Shown one piece after another: positions 50,976 through 60,429 of a DNA stretch of 64,000 bases. Source of the DNA: DASZRZ01 sp963732925 (GTDB lineage: Bacteria > Acidobacteriota > Terriglobia > Terriglobales > Acidobacteriaceae); assembly GCA_963732925.1 (NCBI GenBank), contig CAVTBJ010000012.1, positions 124,001-188,000 on the forward strand, in the 5' to 3' direction. Both the position numbers and the translations under genes were made by a program. How positions within the stretch are numbered: position 1 is the stretch's first letter; every line of letters begins with the position of its first letter. The notes under the pieces are model-generated. The model was not told the DNA's origin, did no database searches, and saw nothing but the letters and a program-made list of their open reading frames with translations.

Positions 50976-53414
50976 GTGAAGCGCTCGGAGGCGCCGCCAT
51001 GGTGCTGTGGGCTGCTCCTGCTGTTGCTTTCCCCGGTCGCCTGGGCCCAGTCTTCCTCATTGCAGTTGACCGTTACCGACGAAAACGCTTCGGCGGTTTC
51101 CGGCGCCATTGTGCAATTGCAAGGCCAGGCAATTGCTCGTTGCATCACCGACCAGGCGGGACGCTGCTCACTGCGTTCCCCCGCTGGGTCCTACACTTTG
51201 ACGATTCGCAAGGATGGCTTCTACACCTATACCAACGACGACCTGCGCATAAGCGAGGTCGGACAACTGGATGTCGCACTGGCGCACGTGCAGGAGGTGA
51301 AGGAAAGCGTCAACGTGGTGGCCTCCACCCCGCAGATCGATCCCGCGCAGGTTGCCAACACGCAATCCCTGGGCACGCAGGAAATTATCGATATCCCGTA
51401 TCCCACCACGCGGGACATTCGCCAGGCTCTCCCACTCATACCCGGCGTGGTGCGCGACCTTAGCGGGCGCACGCACGTTTCTGGCGGCTCCAGCTATCAG
51501 ACGCTGGACACTCTGGACGGCTTCAACATCAGCCATCCGGTTACGGGCACACTCGATCTGCGCTTCAGTTCCGACGCGGTACGCGCGATTAACGTGCAAC
51601 AGAGCCGCTATTCCACCCAGTTCGGCCAGGCTTCGGCGGGAGTGATCGGATTCGAAACCGGCATAGGGGACGATCACCTGCGCTTTTCAGCCACCAACTT
51701 CATTCCCTCCGTCTCGACGAAAAAAGGAATCAATTTCGATAAGTGGACGCCGCGCGCCACTCTCTCCGGACCGATTGTGAAAGGCAAAGCCTGGTACCTG
51801 CTGGCGCCCGACACGGAGTACGACAACAACATCATCACAGACCTGCCTTCCGGAGCTGACAACAATCCGCTCTGGCGCGTCAGCAATCTTGCCAAGCTGC
51901 AGGTTAACCTTTCGCAACGCAATATCCTCAGCGGCAGCTTCCTGCTGAACCATCTGCATTCGGACTATGAGGGCCTGTCGCTGTTCCGTCCCAAGGAAAC
52001 TACGCTCATCGACGTCCACGGCGCGCAGCTGGCGACCATTAAAGACCAGTATTACTTTTCCGATGGAATGCTGTTGGAAGCGGGCGCCGCTGTGAACCAG
52101 TACAGCGACCGCTCCACTCCGCTGGGCACGATGCAATACGTGCTCACGCCGGGTCCTGCCCAGGGAAATTATTTTGAAAGCACCCGCGGCAATGCCCGCC
52201 GCGTGGAAGGCATTGCCAATCTCTATCTGCCGCCGCTGCGACTGGCGGGACAGCACGAAATTCAGCTTGGCATCCAGGCCGATCGCATTGACGATACGCA
52301 GCACATTCAGCGCCGCCCCATCGACATTCTGCGCCAGGACGGTACCCTGTATGGCCGGATCGTATTCTCCGGACCGCCCGGATTTTCGCAAAACAACCTG
52401 GAACTGGGAGCCTATCTCGAGGACCGCTGGTCGCCGCTCGAACGTCTGCTGCTGCAGCCCGGGATCCGTTTCGAACGCGACCGAATTGTGGGGCGATTGG
52501 TGGCGGCGCCGCGCCTGGGCGTGACCTATCAGCTCTCCGCCAGAGGCGACACCAAGCTCAGCGCCGGGGTGGGAATTTTTCACGACCCTACGAACCTGGA
52601 GATCGTCACCCGCCCTCTTCAGGGTTCGGACTTGCGGTATGTCTACGATGCCAGCGGGACAACCGTCGCAGGCCCGCCGCTGCCCACCAGTTTTTCTTTG
52701 AATCCGGATACGCTGCAGGTCCCGCGTTTTCTCAACTGGAGCTTGGGCCTGGAACGCCGCCTGGGCGACGCTACATTCCTCCATGCGGAATACATGCGGC
52801 GCAGCGGCTCCCGCGGCTTCGGCTACACGAATCGATCCTCCAATCCGCTCGTGGGGGACTACCTGCTTACCAATACGCGCCGCGACCGCTACCGCGCGTT
52901 GCAGATTTCTCTGCGTCACCAGCTCCACGAAAAGCACGAAGTTCTGGTTGCCTACACGCGCTCGCGCGCCCGATCCAACGAAGTTGTGGACTTCACGCTC
53001 GACAATCCCACCTTCAGCCAGCAGGCTGTGGGGGTTCTCCCCTGGGATTCGCCGAACAAACTGATTAGCTGGGGATTTCTGCCCTTTCCCTTCACCAAAA
53101 AGTGGGACATCGCCTATTCCTCCGACTGGCACACTGGTCTGCCCTTCAGCGTTGTCAACCAGCAGCAGCAACTGGTGGGCGCGCCCAACTCGCGGCGCTT
53201 TCCCGATTATTTCTCGCTCAACTTATTTCTGGAGCGGCGATTGAGTCTGGCGAGCTACAACCTTGCTCTGCGCTTCGGATTCGAGGACATCACTGGCCGG
53301 CGCAATCCCTTCGCGGTCAACAACAACATCGATTCTCCGAACTTCCTGCAATTCGAAGGCACGAACGGACGGGCCTTTACCGGGCGCATCCGATTTCTGG
53401 GCCGGAAGAAGTAG
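50976..53414 (+). CDS. Oar-like TonB-dependent outer-membrane protein
   Basis: 812 aa from GTG 50976. A signal peptide (CCGLLLLLLSPVAWAQ) is followed by a carboxypeptidase-regulatory-like domain (TVTDENASAVSGAIVQLQG, residues about 30-110), a plug-like region (TQEIIDIPYPTTRDIRQALP to YQTLDTLDGFNI) and a long beta-barrel with aromatic strand ends, closing RAFTGRIRFLGRKK. The architecture is that of the Oar/CarbopepD_reg TonB receptors expanded in Acidobacteria, though shorter than the usual 1000-1200 aa. It probably imports or binds a large glycan or peptide. There is no clear ribosome site. Confidence 0.85.
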   Translation: MKRSEAPPWCCGLLLLLLSPVAWAQSSSLQLTVTDENASAVSGAIVQLQGQAIARCITDQAGRCSLRSPAGSYTLTIRKDGFYTYTNDDLRISEVGQLDVALAHVQEVKESVNVVASTPQIDPAQVANTQSLGTQEIIDIPYPTTRDIRQALPLIPGVVRDLSGRTHVSGGSSYQTLDTLDGFNISHPVTGTLDLRFSSDAVRAINVQQSRYSTQFGQASAGVIGFETGIGDDHLRFSATNFIPSVSTKKGINFDKWTPRATLSGPIVKGKAWYLLAPDTEYDNNIITDLPSGADNNPLWRVSNLAKLQVNLSQRNILSGSFLLNHLHSDYEGLSLFRPKETTLIDVHGAQLATIKDQYYFSDGMLLEAGAAVNQYSDRSTPLGTMQYVLTPGPAQGNYFESTRGNARRVEGIANLYLPPLRLAGQHEIQLGIQADRIDDTQHIQRRPIDILRQDGTLYGRIVFSGPPGFSQNNLELGAYLEDRWSPLERLLLQPGIRFERDRIVGRLVAAPRLGVTYQLSARGDTKLSAGVGIFHDPTNLEIVTRPLQGSDLRYVYDASGTTVAGPPLPTSFSLNPDTLQVPRFLNWSLGLERRLGDATFLHAEYMRRSGSRGFGYTNRSSNPLVGDYLLTNTRRDRYRALQISLRHQLHEKHEVLVAYTRSRARSNEVVDFTLDNPTFSQQAVGVLPWDSPNKLISWGFLPFPFTKKWDIAYSSDWHTGLPFSVVNQQQQLVGAPNSRRFPDYFSLNLFLERRLSLASYNLALRFGFEDITGRRNPFAVNNNIDSPNFLQFEGTNGRAFTGRIRFLGRKK

Positions 53415-53597
53415 TTGGTCAACCTGGCCTCCCGCCTAAAGCTCGCTCGCGCTCCCACACCAACTTTTACCCCAAAGTCAAAAATGCCGGACGCTCGGGT
53501 AAGCATCGCCGCCATGCCCTATTGCAACCTAGGCCTGCCGAATGAAAAGGCATTCACGGAGGCTGCCAGCGCACGCTTTCCGCCGAAGGAGAATACG

Positions 53598-54449
53598 ATG
53601 ACACCCAGCACAGCAAAGACAGCAACAGCACCCCAAGCAATCGTCTCTGAGGAACTCAACCTCCTGAAGGAGCGCCTGAAAACCACCTGGATGGCAGGTG
53701 ACTACGATCATTTTTCCCGTTATATGGAGCAGAGCGCGGTCGAGTTTCTGGATCGGCTTCCCACCCGGCCTGGGCAGTCCCTGCTGGATGTGGCCTGCGG
53801 CTCCGGACAACTGGCTCTGGTCGCGGCGCGCCGAGGCCTGAGCGTGACCGGGGTCGACATCGCGACCAACTCGATTCAGGCCGCCCGTGGACGAGCCCTC
53901 CAGGAGGGTCTGAGCGTGCAGTTCGACGAAGGAGACGCCGAGGCGCTGCCCTACCTTGAAGAGAGCTTCGATGTGACCGCCACCATCTTCGGAGCCATGT
54001 TTGCGCCGCGACCCGAGCTGGTTGCCGCCGAACTGGTGCGCGTTACCCGGCCGGGCGGGATCATTGCCATGGCGAACTGGAATGCTGAGGGGTTCATCGG
54101 AAAAATGTTCAAAGTCATTTCCAAATTTATTTCTCCTCCCGGAATGCCGTCACCGGTTCTGTGGGGAGACGAGGAAACCGTGCGGAAGCGCTTTGCCTCT
54201 GGTATCGCCGACCTGCGGCTCACCAGAGTGATCTACACCTTCGACTATCCTTTTCCGCCCGCTGACGTTGTTGAGCTGTTTCGCACGTACTACGGACCCA
54301 CCAAGCGGGGATTCGATTCCTTAGTCGAAAGCCGCCGGCATCTGCTTCGCCAGGAGCTGGAAACCCTGTGGTCTTCTCACAACAAGGCTACCGACGGCAC
54401 AACCAGAGTGGACAGTGAATATTTGGAGGTCGTAGCCAGGCGCGGTTGA
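53598..54449 (+). CDS. Class I SAM-dependent methyltransferase
   Basis: 283 aa. ATG 53598 is chosen with AAGGAG 7 nt upstream; the frame is open earlier without a ribosome site. Motif I LLDVACGSGQLALVAARRG, VTGVDIATNS, then DAEALPYLEESFDVTATIFG and RVTRPGGIIAMANW: a UbiE/Methyltransf_11-type fold. Substrate unknown. It is convergent with the AraC regulator. Confidence 0.88.
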   Translation: MTPSTAKTATAPQAIVSEELNLLKERLKTTWMAGDYDHFSRYMEQSAVEFLDRLPTRPGQSLLDVACGSGQLALVAARRGLSVTGVDIATNSIQAARGRALQEGLSVQFDEGDAEALPYLEESFDVTATIFGAMFAPRPELVAAELVRVTRPGGIIAMANWNAEGFIGKMFKVISKFISPPGMPSPVLWGDEETVRKRFASGIADLRLTRVIYTFDYPFPPADVVELFRTYYGPTKRGFDSLVESRRHLLRQELETLWSSHNKATDGTTRVDSEYLEVVARRG

Positions 54450-54476
54450 CGGGTTCGGAAATGCCCCATTGCGAAA

Positions 54477-55481
54477 TCAGGCACCGCGGCGGTGGCTCTG
54501 CTGGGCAGTCTCAGGCAGTGGAGCCGACTTCCGTTTGCGGCGGAACTGTGCCGGAGGGCAATCGAACTCGCGCTTGAAGGCGCGGTTGAATGCCGATTCC
54601 GAACCGTAGCCTACCGCCAAGGCAATTTCCGCCACGCTGTCATCGCTGCATTGCAGGATCTGGGCCCCCAGTTTCAGCCGCCATTGCGCCAGGTAGGATA
54701 TGGGCGACTCTCCCAGAAAATAGCGGAAACGCTCGCTAAGCCGCGTGCGCGACAGGCCCGTGCGCCGCGCCAGATCGGCAAGCGTCCAGGGATGCGAAGG
54801 ATCTTTATGCAGAAGAGCGAGGGCTTTGCCGATGATCGGGTCCCGTGCGCCTGCGAGCCAGCCAATCTGCTCGGGAGGCAGGCTGGTGATATAGCGGCGC
54901 AGGGTCTCCACGAACAGCAGCTCCGAGAGCTTGGCCAAGACCACCCCGCTGCCCGCATGGGATTCGTCGATTTCCGCAACTGAGAACCGGATGGAATTTT
55001 CCAGCCACCGCCCCGCCGGTTCGTTGCCCACATGCACAACCAGAATTTTGGGCAATCCGGCCAGGAAGATTTCACTCATCCGCGGCTCGCAGGTCATGTA
55101 TCCGCAGACGAACCTGGTGATCTCGCCGCCCCCGCCAAAGCTTGCCACCTTCAGCCCCTGGGTAAGGTTTTTCGCGAACATGCTCAGGGAGTTCATAGCT
55201 TTTGCGGGAAAGCCATTGCCCAGCAGGTGGGCATCTCCGTGGGGAAGGATCACGATGTCGCCGGCGTTCAACTCCTCCCGCCCGCCCTCCGGCAATTTCA
55301 CATAGGCACGTCCCTCGGTCAAAAAATGAAAGATGATCAGGTGCCCTGCCGCCGGGGACAAGTAGGGAGCGATTTCGGCCGACTGGGCCGAGCTGACACA
55401 CCAGGGAGCGGAGAACTCCCCGTTGAAGAACAGGGCTCCTTGGAGCTGAACGACTCTTAAGACCTCAGAAAGCACGTCCAT
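54477..55481 (-). CDS. AraC-family transcriptional regulator
   Basis: About 334 aa from ATG 55481 (GTG 55532 possible). An N-terminal cupin (AraC-binding type: GHLIIFHFLTEGRAYVKL, GDIVILPHGDAHLLG) and two HTH motifs at the C-terminus (WTLADLARRTGLSRTRLSER and DDSVAEIALAVGYGSESAFN, then RAFKREFDCPPAQFRR). A small-molecule-responsive activator. It is divergent from the DUF4242 gene, a possible target, and convergent with the methyltransferase. Confidence 0.92.
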   Translation of the reverse strand: MDVLSEVLRVVQLQGALFFNGEFSAPWCVSSAQSAEIAPYLSPAAGHLIIFHFLTEGRAYVKLPEGGREELNAGDIVILPHGDAHLLGNGFPAKAMNSLSMFAKNLTQGLKVASFGGGGEITRFVCGYMTCEPRMSEIFLAGLPKILVVHVGNEPAGRWLENSIRFSVAEIDESHAGSGVVLAKLSELLFVETLRRYITSLPPEQIGWLAGARDPIIGKALALLHKDPSHPWTLADLARRTGLSRTRLSERFRYFLGESPISYLAQWRLKLGAQILQCSDDSVAEIALAVGYGSESAFNRAFKREFDCPPAQFRRKRKSAPLPETAQQSHRRGA

Positions 55482-55646
55482 CGCAGTTGCCACGCATTGA
55501 GTTGAGCCCGTGCTGCTAAGAATACGGGCCACCCGGTCAAGTATTCAAGCTCTTGCCAGCGCATATTGGAGCTGGGGAAGAAGAGCTCAGATTCACATTT
55601 TCAGAGGTGTGCGTCCGCAGGACGAACGCCAGCTTAGGAGAAGACA

Positions 55647-55898
55647 ATGCCACTCTATATCGACACTCACGAACACATCGAAGGACTAACCGCGGAGGCC
55701 GTTGCCCACGCCCATCAAGCTGACCTGAAGACGCAGGAAAAGTACGGAGTCAAATACCTGCGCTACTGGTTCGATGAGAATGCCGGAAAAGTCTTTTGCC
55801 TGATCGAGGCGCCGAGCAAAGACGCTGCGATCGCCGTCCACCGGGAAGCGCACGGCCTGCTTGCCGACCATATCGATGAGGTGAAGGAAGGACGCTAG
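55647..55898 (+). CDS. DUF4242 small protein (SCO4226-like)
   Basis: 83 aa, ATG with AGGAG 6 nt upstream. MPLYIDTHEHIEGLTAEAVA and GVKYLRYWFDENAGKVFCLI to EAHGLLADHIDEV match the DUF4242 ferredoxin-like family; the Streptomyces member SCO4226 binds nickel. The His-rich N-terminus (DTHEH) could be a metal site. It is divergent from the AraC regulator. Confidence 0.9.
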   Translation: MPLYIDTHEHIEGLTAEAVAHAHQADLKTQEKYGVKYLRYWFDENAGKVFCLIEAPSKDAAIAVHREAHGLLADHIDEVKEGR

Positions 55899-55904
55899 TC
55901 GAAC

Positions 55905-55930
55905 GCGGGGAACTCGCGGCGATTCCCCGC
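55905..55930 (+). terminator. Possible terminator hairpin after DUF4242
   Basis: An 8-bp perfect stem GCGGGGAA / TTCCCCGC just after the stop, but with no T run, so termination would be weak. Confidence 0.35.
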
Positions 55931-56073
55931 ATACCTATACTGCGCAAAGAGTTGCGATCCGAGTTAGGACCGTGTCAGGGCGCGGCGGCCAAGAACGAGT
56001 AAAAGTTCCCGACGAAGTACACCGCCCCGCCCCGCGCCCAGCTTCAGCGCCACTACTTCATCATGGACATGCC

Positions 56074-56676
56074 CTAGTGCATTTTGCTGTCGCCGTTTGC
56101 GAGCTGCTGCACTACTGCGAGCGATTTCTCCACGTGGTCCGCCGGGCTGATCTTGTCATCCGCGGTCGAAAACGTCGCCGCGATCTTGGAGTCCGGCAGC
56201 ACCACGAAGGTCGTCCGTTCGGTGAAGCCGTGATCGATCTCCACGCCGCGCGTGTCTTTCGCGCCCGGCCTTTCCGCCTTTTTGGTCAGGCCGTACTTGG
56301 TTGCGATCTCCCCGCCTGGATCGGAGGCCACAGGAATTTTGCCGGCGCAGTATTGGGGGTCGGCAGAGAAGGCATTGAGCCTGGCGATACTGTCCTGTGA
56401 GACCCCAACAATGGAGGCTCCGGCAGCCTTGAACTTTTCCTCGTTCTCCGCGAAGGTGTGCGCTTCGATGTTGCAACCGCCGGTGAACGCGGAGGGATAG
56501 AAGTACACCACCACCGGGCCTTTCTTAAGCGCGGACTTCAGCGAGAAATTGAATTCCTTTCCCGCCAGGGACGCCTTAGCTGAGAAGTCAGGAGCCTTTG
56601 CCCCCGGTTGCAATGCCGCGAAGGCGGCAATCGCGGTCAAAGCGGACAACAAAACGCCTGGGATCAACCATTTCAT
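56074..56676 (-). CDS. Peroxiredoxin (AhpC/TSA, BCP-like), exported
   Basis: 200 aa. ATG 56676 is chosen with AGGAG about 8 nt upstream, opening a signal peptide (LIPGVLLSALTAIAAFAAL). The thioredoxin fold has PGAKAPDFSAKASLAG, VVVYFYPSAFTGGCNIEAHTF with the peroxidatic Cys (GGC in place of the usual PGC) and a second Cys in ADPQYCAGK that could resolve it. It reduces peroxides in the periplasm with a thioredoxin-like partner. Confidence 0.9.
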   Translation of the reverse strand: MKWLIPGVLLSALTAIAAFAALQPGAKAPDFSAKASLAGKEFNFSLKSALKKGPVVVYFYPSAFTGGCNIEAHTFAENEEKFKAAGASIVGVSQDSIARLNAFSADPQYCAGKIPVASDPGGEIATKYGLTKKAERPGAKDTRGVEIDHGFTERTTFVVLPDSKIAATFSTADDKISPADHVEKSLAVVQQLANGDSKMH

Positions 56677-56781
56677 GACCATTCTCCTAAAACGCAGATC
56701 ATACACTTGGGACGTAATCATACGCCGATCGATGAATTCGCGAACCGGATATGTGAGCCTGGATGCGAAGCACGGCGCGCT

Positions 56782-57033
56782 CTATACCTTCCTGCTGAAA
56801 AGCTCCGACAGCTTTAGTTTGGCGACGCCAAAAAGATAAATCATCTCCAAAATTCCGGCTGTGTTCACGACAATGAGAATCACGAACCACCAGGGCTGTC
56901 CTCGTCGTGCCGAGTGCCAAAGCGCGAGTCCTTTCCAAAAGCCTTCCCACAGCAGAAGAAAGGGAAGGATGGGCGCCAGCGCATGGAACCATGGCGCCGT
57001 CCAGATGTGAGCTCCATTGCCGGAAATGGGCAT
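56782..57033 (-). CDS. DUF5652-type small membrane protein
   Basis: 83 aa, ATG with AGGAA 7 nt upstream. Two helices (LAPILPFLLLWEGFWKGLAL and WWFVILIVVNTAGILEMIYLF) with GFWKGLALWHSARRGQPWWF between them, the signature of DUF5652. Function unknown. Confidence 0.82.
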   Translation of the reverse strand: MPISGNGAHIWTAPWFHALAPILPFLLLWEGFWKGLALWHSARRGQPWWFVILIVVNTAGILEMIYLFGVAKLKLSELFSRKV

Positions 57034-57219
57034 GGCGTTATGTTCCTGGAATTGCTATCCCAGACTATTATCCTAGCAATTCGCGGAAATCGAGCGCCCC
57101 GGAGCGCACGCACTCCAGCAGATCGTATTCCAGACGTGAGATTAGGCGCCGTGCGACGTCCGAGGTAGGATCACCCCATTCGTCCCAGATGTGCGCTGCC
57201 GTGAGCGAAGCAGAAAAAC

Positions 57220-57624
57220 ATGAGCGAAGCAGAGCAAATTGATGACCGCGTGGTTCCCTTGGTGGCGGAGTTAAACCAGTTTCCGGGCGTGAAAACGTTC
57301 GCCAGCTGTGGCGGTCACCCCAACGTCAGGGTCCGGGGATTTCGGACTCAGAGCGGCGGGCGCACTGGACAGGTCCGTTATCCTCACTTTTACGTAAGTT
57401 TCATGATTAATCCCTCCCCGGAAGCAGGTTGGTCCCTAAGGCTGATCTCCTGGGCCGCCTACCAGGCCTCCCTGGACGCGAATACGCGCTACGGAGCCAC
57501 GGTCATGATGTGGTCTCCGAGTCCGGACCCGTCGGACCCGCCGCGGTTCGATCTTTACGGGAAAATTGATGTGGAGTTGCTCCTAAAGACGCTTCGCCAG
57601 GCGCGGGAAGAATATCTGGCCTAG
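57220..57624 (+). CDS. Protein of unknown function
   Basis: 134 aa. Start ATG 57220 with a weak purine tract upstream. An alpha/beta protein with TFASCGGHPNVRVRGF, a basic loop, YPHFYVSFMINPSPEAGW and a C-terminal helix. The SCGGH stretch recalls small-molecule or nucleotide-handling folds, but I do not recognise a family. Its stop codon lies inside the left end of the MITE-like repeat. Confidence 0.6.
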   Translation: MSEAEQIDDRVVPLVAELNQFPGVKTFASCGGHPNVRVRGFRTQSGGRTGQVRYPHFYVSFMINPSPEAGWSLRLISWAAYQASLDANTRYGATVMMWSPSPDPSDPPRFDLYGKIDVELLLKTLRQAREEYLA

Positions 57625-57750
57625 CAAGGGGTTGCTGAAAACATCCAAAACCGGTGGCGCAGGCCTTTCAGGCCTGCGTTAAATGGCCGAATCTAAATGG
57701 CGGCTTTAGCCGCTGAGGTAAGTTCGATTGGGTTTTTCAGCAACCTGCTA
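57621..57750. repeat. MITE-like inverted-repeat element
   Basis: 130 bp with terminal inverted repeats: CTAGCA...GGTTGCTGAAAA on the left and TTTTCAGCAACCTGCTAG on the right (12 bp perfect plus 6 bp after a short gap). Inside are the hairpin repeat (57650-57682) and a second hairpin GCGGCTTTAGCCGC. Non-coding. It overlaps the stop codon of the upstream gene. Confidence 0.7.
57650..57682 (+). repeat. Short hairpin repeat, copy 2
   Basis: ACCGGTGGCGCAGG, then arms GCAGGCCT/AGGCCTGC, then GTTAA. It matches 15511-15545 outside the arms, and the arms differ by paired changes. Confidence 0.65.
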
Positions 57751-57859
57751 GACAACGGCGCGGCTGGTCTCGACGGTGCGGCGATTACATCGCCAGAGTG
57801 CGTTGCAGCCGGGCCAAGTGGCGGTATACTAGCGGGCCTTTGAAGGAGCCCCTCGATTC

Positions 57860-59674
57860 ATGAAACGTTTCGCGCGCCTTTCACTCGTTCTGGGCTTCGT
57901 GCTGGCGGTGGCGATGCTGTCGCATGCCGCAGGCCCTGCCGTCTCCCCCAGCGTGTCGATCACTACTCCCATGGCTCCTCCGCAGTGGGCCGAACTGGAG
58001 CGCCAGGTTCTTGCGGAAAACGTGCCCGCCGCGCGCGAGTTCTATCAGAAATATTTCGACTCTCGGGGATATCTGCAATGCTTCGTCCGCTGGGGCGCCG
58101 ACGATGGCGCCGACGATGCCTTCGAAAACTTTACCAGCTGGCCGGAACTGTACGCCCTGGGCGCGAGCGACGAAATCAAGGACATGTTTCTCAAAGGCCA
58201 TGAGGGACTGATCCGGCAATACAGCGAGGCGAAGACCCAAGACGTCCCGGCCGGCCGCGGCGGAATTTACTACAAGGAATTTGACGCCCAGCAGGACTGG
58301 ATGCACCACGGCGAAGGGATGAAGCTCTTCAACCGCATGGGCATGTCGATCCCTCACGATCCCACATACATTAAGCGTGCGCGGCGGTTTGCGGGATTCT
58401 ACATGGGCGAAGATCCGGAGGCGCCCAACTACGATCCGCAGCACAAGCTGATCCGCAGCCTGCTGAACGGCAGCCGCGGGCCCATGCTGAGAAAGGCGAC
58501 GCCCCTGGACTGGGTTGGCGATCCTTTCGATCCCTCGGGATTCGAGATGGGACACGGCGAACATAGTTATAAGCAGATGCTGGCCCATTACCAGGAATAC
58601 GGCGACGTGGTCGGGGACTCCTTCCTGAACCTCGACGCTACGGAACTGCCTCTGGACGCCTATCTGGTGACGGGAGACCAGAAGTACAAGCGCTGGATTG
58701 TGGGCTACATGGACGCATGGCTCGAGCGCATGAAGCAGAATCACGGCATCATTCCCAGCTTCGTCGATCTCGACGGCAAAATCGGTGGTCCCGACGGGAA
58801 ATGGTGGGGCAACGCTTACGGCTGGGGCTTCAGCCCGGTCAATCCTGTTACCGGCAAACGCGCGGACCGCAACCGCATTCCCCGCGCTCTTGTCGGCTTC
58901 AACAACGCGCTGTTTGTCACTGGCGATCCGAAGTACGTCGACGCATGGCGTTCCATGATCGAGGCGGTGAATGCCAATGCCCGCACGATCAACGGAAAGA
59001 AAGAGTATCCCACCATGTACGGCGCGCAAGGATGGTATGGCTGGCAAGATCACCCCTGGGATGTTGGCGCGTTCGAGGTATGGTATTGGTCGCAGAAGCC
59101 GGAGGACCTTGCCCGTGTTCCCGCCGACCCCTGGGTGGACTATCTTCAGGGCAAGAACCCATCGTATCCGGAGACCGCGCTACAACGTGACCTTGCGGTG
59201 ATCCACAAGCGGGTGGCTCAATTCCGCGCCGATAAGACACCCCCGCAAAGACGTCTTGCAGACAACATGCTCGACATGAATCCGGTCACTACCGACGCGC
59301 TCATCCAGCTGATGCTGGGAGGATGGCAGCCCGGCCGGGACGGCAACGTGCTCAACTCCAGGCTGCGTTACTTCGATCCCGCGGGCAAGCGTCCCGGTGT
59401 TCCGCAAGATGTGGGAGCGCTGGTTTCCGAGATGTCCGATACCTCGACCAAGGTGACGCTGGTAAACCTGAACAAGAAGACTGCTCGTTCTCTGATTGTG
59501 CAGGGCGGCGCCTTTGGCGAGCATCGAATCGAATCGGTAACCTTGAACGGAAAGACCACGCCGGTGAATGGCAAGGACTTTACGGTCAATCTGGCTCCCG
59601 GTGCGGGCGCTACCCTGACTCTGAAGATGAAACGCTACGCCTTGCAGCCATCCGAGGCGTTTCCCTGGGATTGA
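57860..59674 (+). CDS. Large secreted helical protein, possible glycan-active enzyme
   Basis: 604 aa, ATG with AAGGAG 12 nt upstream and a signal peptide (LSLVLGFVLAVAMLSHA). Residues about 40-480 are rich in aromatic helices with conserved-looking acidic and His residues (VRWGADDGADDAFEN, YKEFDAQQDWMHHGEGM, FEMGHGEHSYKQ, KWWGNAYGWGFSP), resembling an alpha/alpha-toroid like those of glycoside hydrolases, lyases or epimerases. A small beta domain closes it (SDTSTKVTLVNLNKKTARSL). I cannot name a family. An exported carbohydrate-active role is inference. Confidence 0.7.
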   Translation: MKRFARLSLVLGFVLAVAMLSHAAGPAVSPSVSITTPMAPPQWAELERQVLAENVPAAREFYQKYFDSRGYLQCFVRWGADDGADDAFENFTSWPELYALGASDEIKDMFLKGHEGLIRQYSEAKTQDVPAGRGGIYYKEFDAQQDWMHHGEGMKLFNRMGMSIPHDPTYIKRARRFAGFYMGEDPEAPNYDPQHKLIRSLLNGSRGPMLRKATPLDWVGDPFDPSGFEMGHGEHSYKQMLAHYQEYGDVVGDSFLNLDATELPLDAYLVTGDQKYKRWIVGYMDAWLERMKQNHGIIPSFVDLDGKIGGPDGKWWGNAYGWGFSPVNPVTGKRADRNRIPRALVGFNNALFVTGDPKYVDAWRSMIEAVNANARTINGKKEYPTMYGAQGWYGWQDHPWDVGAFEVWYWSQKPEDLARVPADPWVDYLQGKNPSYPETALQRDLAVIHKRVAQFRADKTPPQRRLADNMLDMNPVTTDALIQLMLGGWQPGRDGNVLNSRLRYFDPAGKRPGVPQDVGALVSEMSDTSTKVTLVNLNKKTARSLIVQGGAFGEHRIESVTLNGKTTPVNGKDFTVNLAPGAGATLTLKMKRYALQPSEAFPWD

Positions 59675-59822
59675 GAATAGCCGGGGAATTAGGGGCCTCG
59701 GAGAAGAAGGCTCACGCGGGTGTTTGACGGGATAGGTGATAGGGGCCCGCAAAAGTCCCCCCCTGCCGGTTTCGGCTAAATCAGGATTTGGCGCTAGGGT
59801 GAGAACGGGATTTTCTCGCCAA

Positions 59823-60326
59823 TCATGCTCGCGAGAGAAGCGCAGCTATAACCGTAACGCCGACCAATGCACAAAAAAGCATTGTGAATACGTTAGCTTC
59901 CCGTTCCATCTTCGAGGTCACTGGCGGGTATACATCAATTTCGCCAAGCGCTGCACCTGTGCGCCACATCTGCCACCAGTCTGCTGCCCGACCGCGTGCA
60001 AGCCGCGCAACCGAAAGAACTATCCCGACTCCCCACGCTGCAAAAAACAGAACTCCTAAAAGCGCGAGAAAGCCGTCGGAGATGGAGGTCAAAGCACCGG
60101 ATTTCACTAATCCACCCAAAGCAGCGGTACCGATGACAAGTCCGAAGAGGCAAACAAGCAGGCCAAACACTCGTAATGAATTTCGACTTGGAGTGTCTAG
60201 CGTCAGACGCTGATAGTAGCCGCGTAATCCAGGAGCAAGACGGGCAAGCGTTATCGGATTTCTCATCACCACGAACCCGAAGACGGCAATAACCCCACCA
60301 AGGACCACTCCTATGAGGGAACTCAT
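59823..60326 (-). CDS. Membrane protein of unknown function
   Basis: 167 aa. ATG 60326 is chosen with AAGGAG 5 nt upstream. Four hydrophobic segments (SSLIGVVLGGVIAVFGFVVM, VFGLLVCLFGLVIGTAALGG, FLALLGVLFFAAWGVGIVL, FTMLFCALVGVTVIAALL). G+C is lower than average. No family recognised. Confidence 0.65.
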   Translation of the reverse strand: MSSLIGVVLGGVIAVFGFVVMRNPITLARLAPGLRGYYQRLTLDTPSRNSLRVFGLLVCLFGLVIGTAALGGLVKSGALTSISDGFLALLGVLFFAAWGVGIVLSVARLARGRAADWWQMWRTGAALGEIDVYPPVTSKMEREANVFTMLFCALVGVTVIAALLSRA

Positions 60327-60429
60327 CTGCGCTCCTTCCAACGCCCACCAGCAGTTTAACTCCGAAATTGTTGAGAACAGCACTTCTCACCAATTCCAGC
60401 CAAAGTTGGTGAAAGGGAGCACCAGATAC

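Noticed and set aside
51687..53171. Long minus-strand frame opposite the Oar-like gene
   Set aside because: Shadow frame caused by codon bias; the plus-strand protein is coherent throughout.
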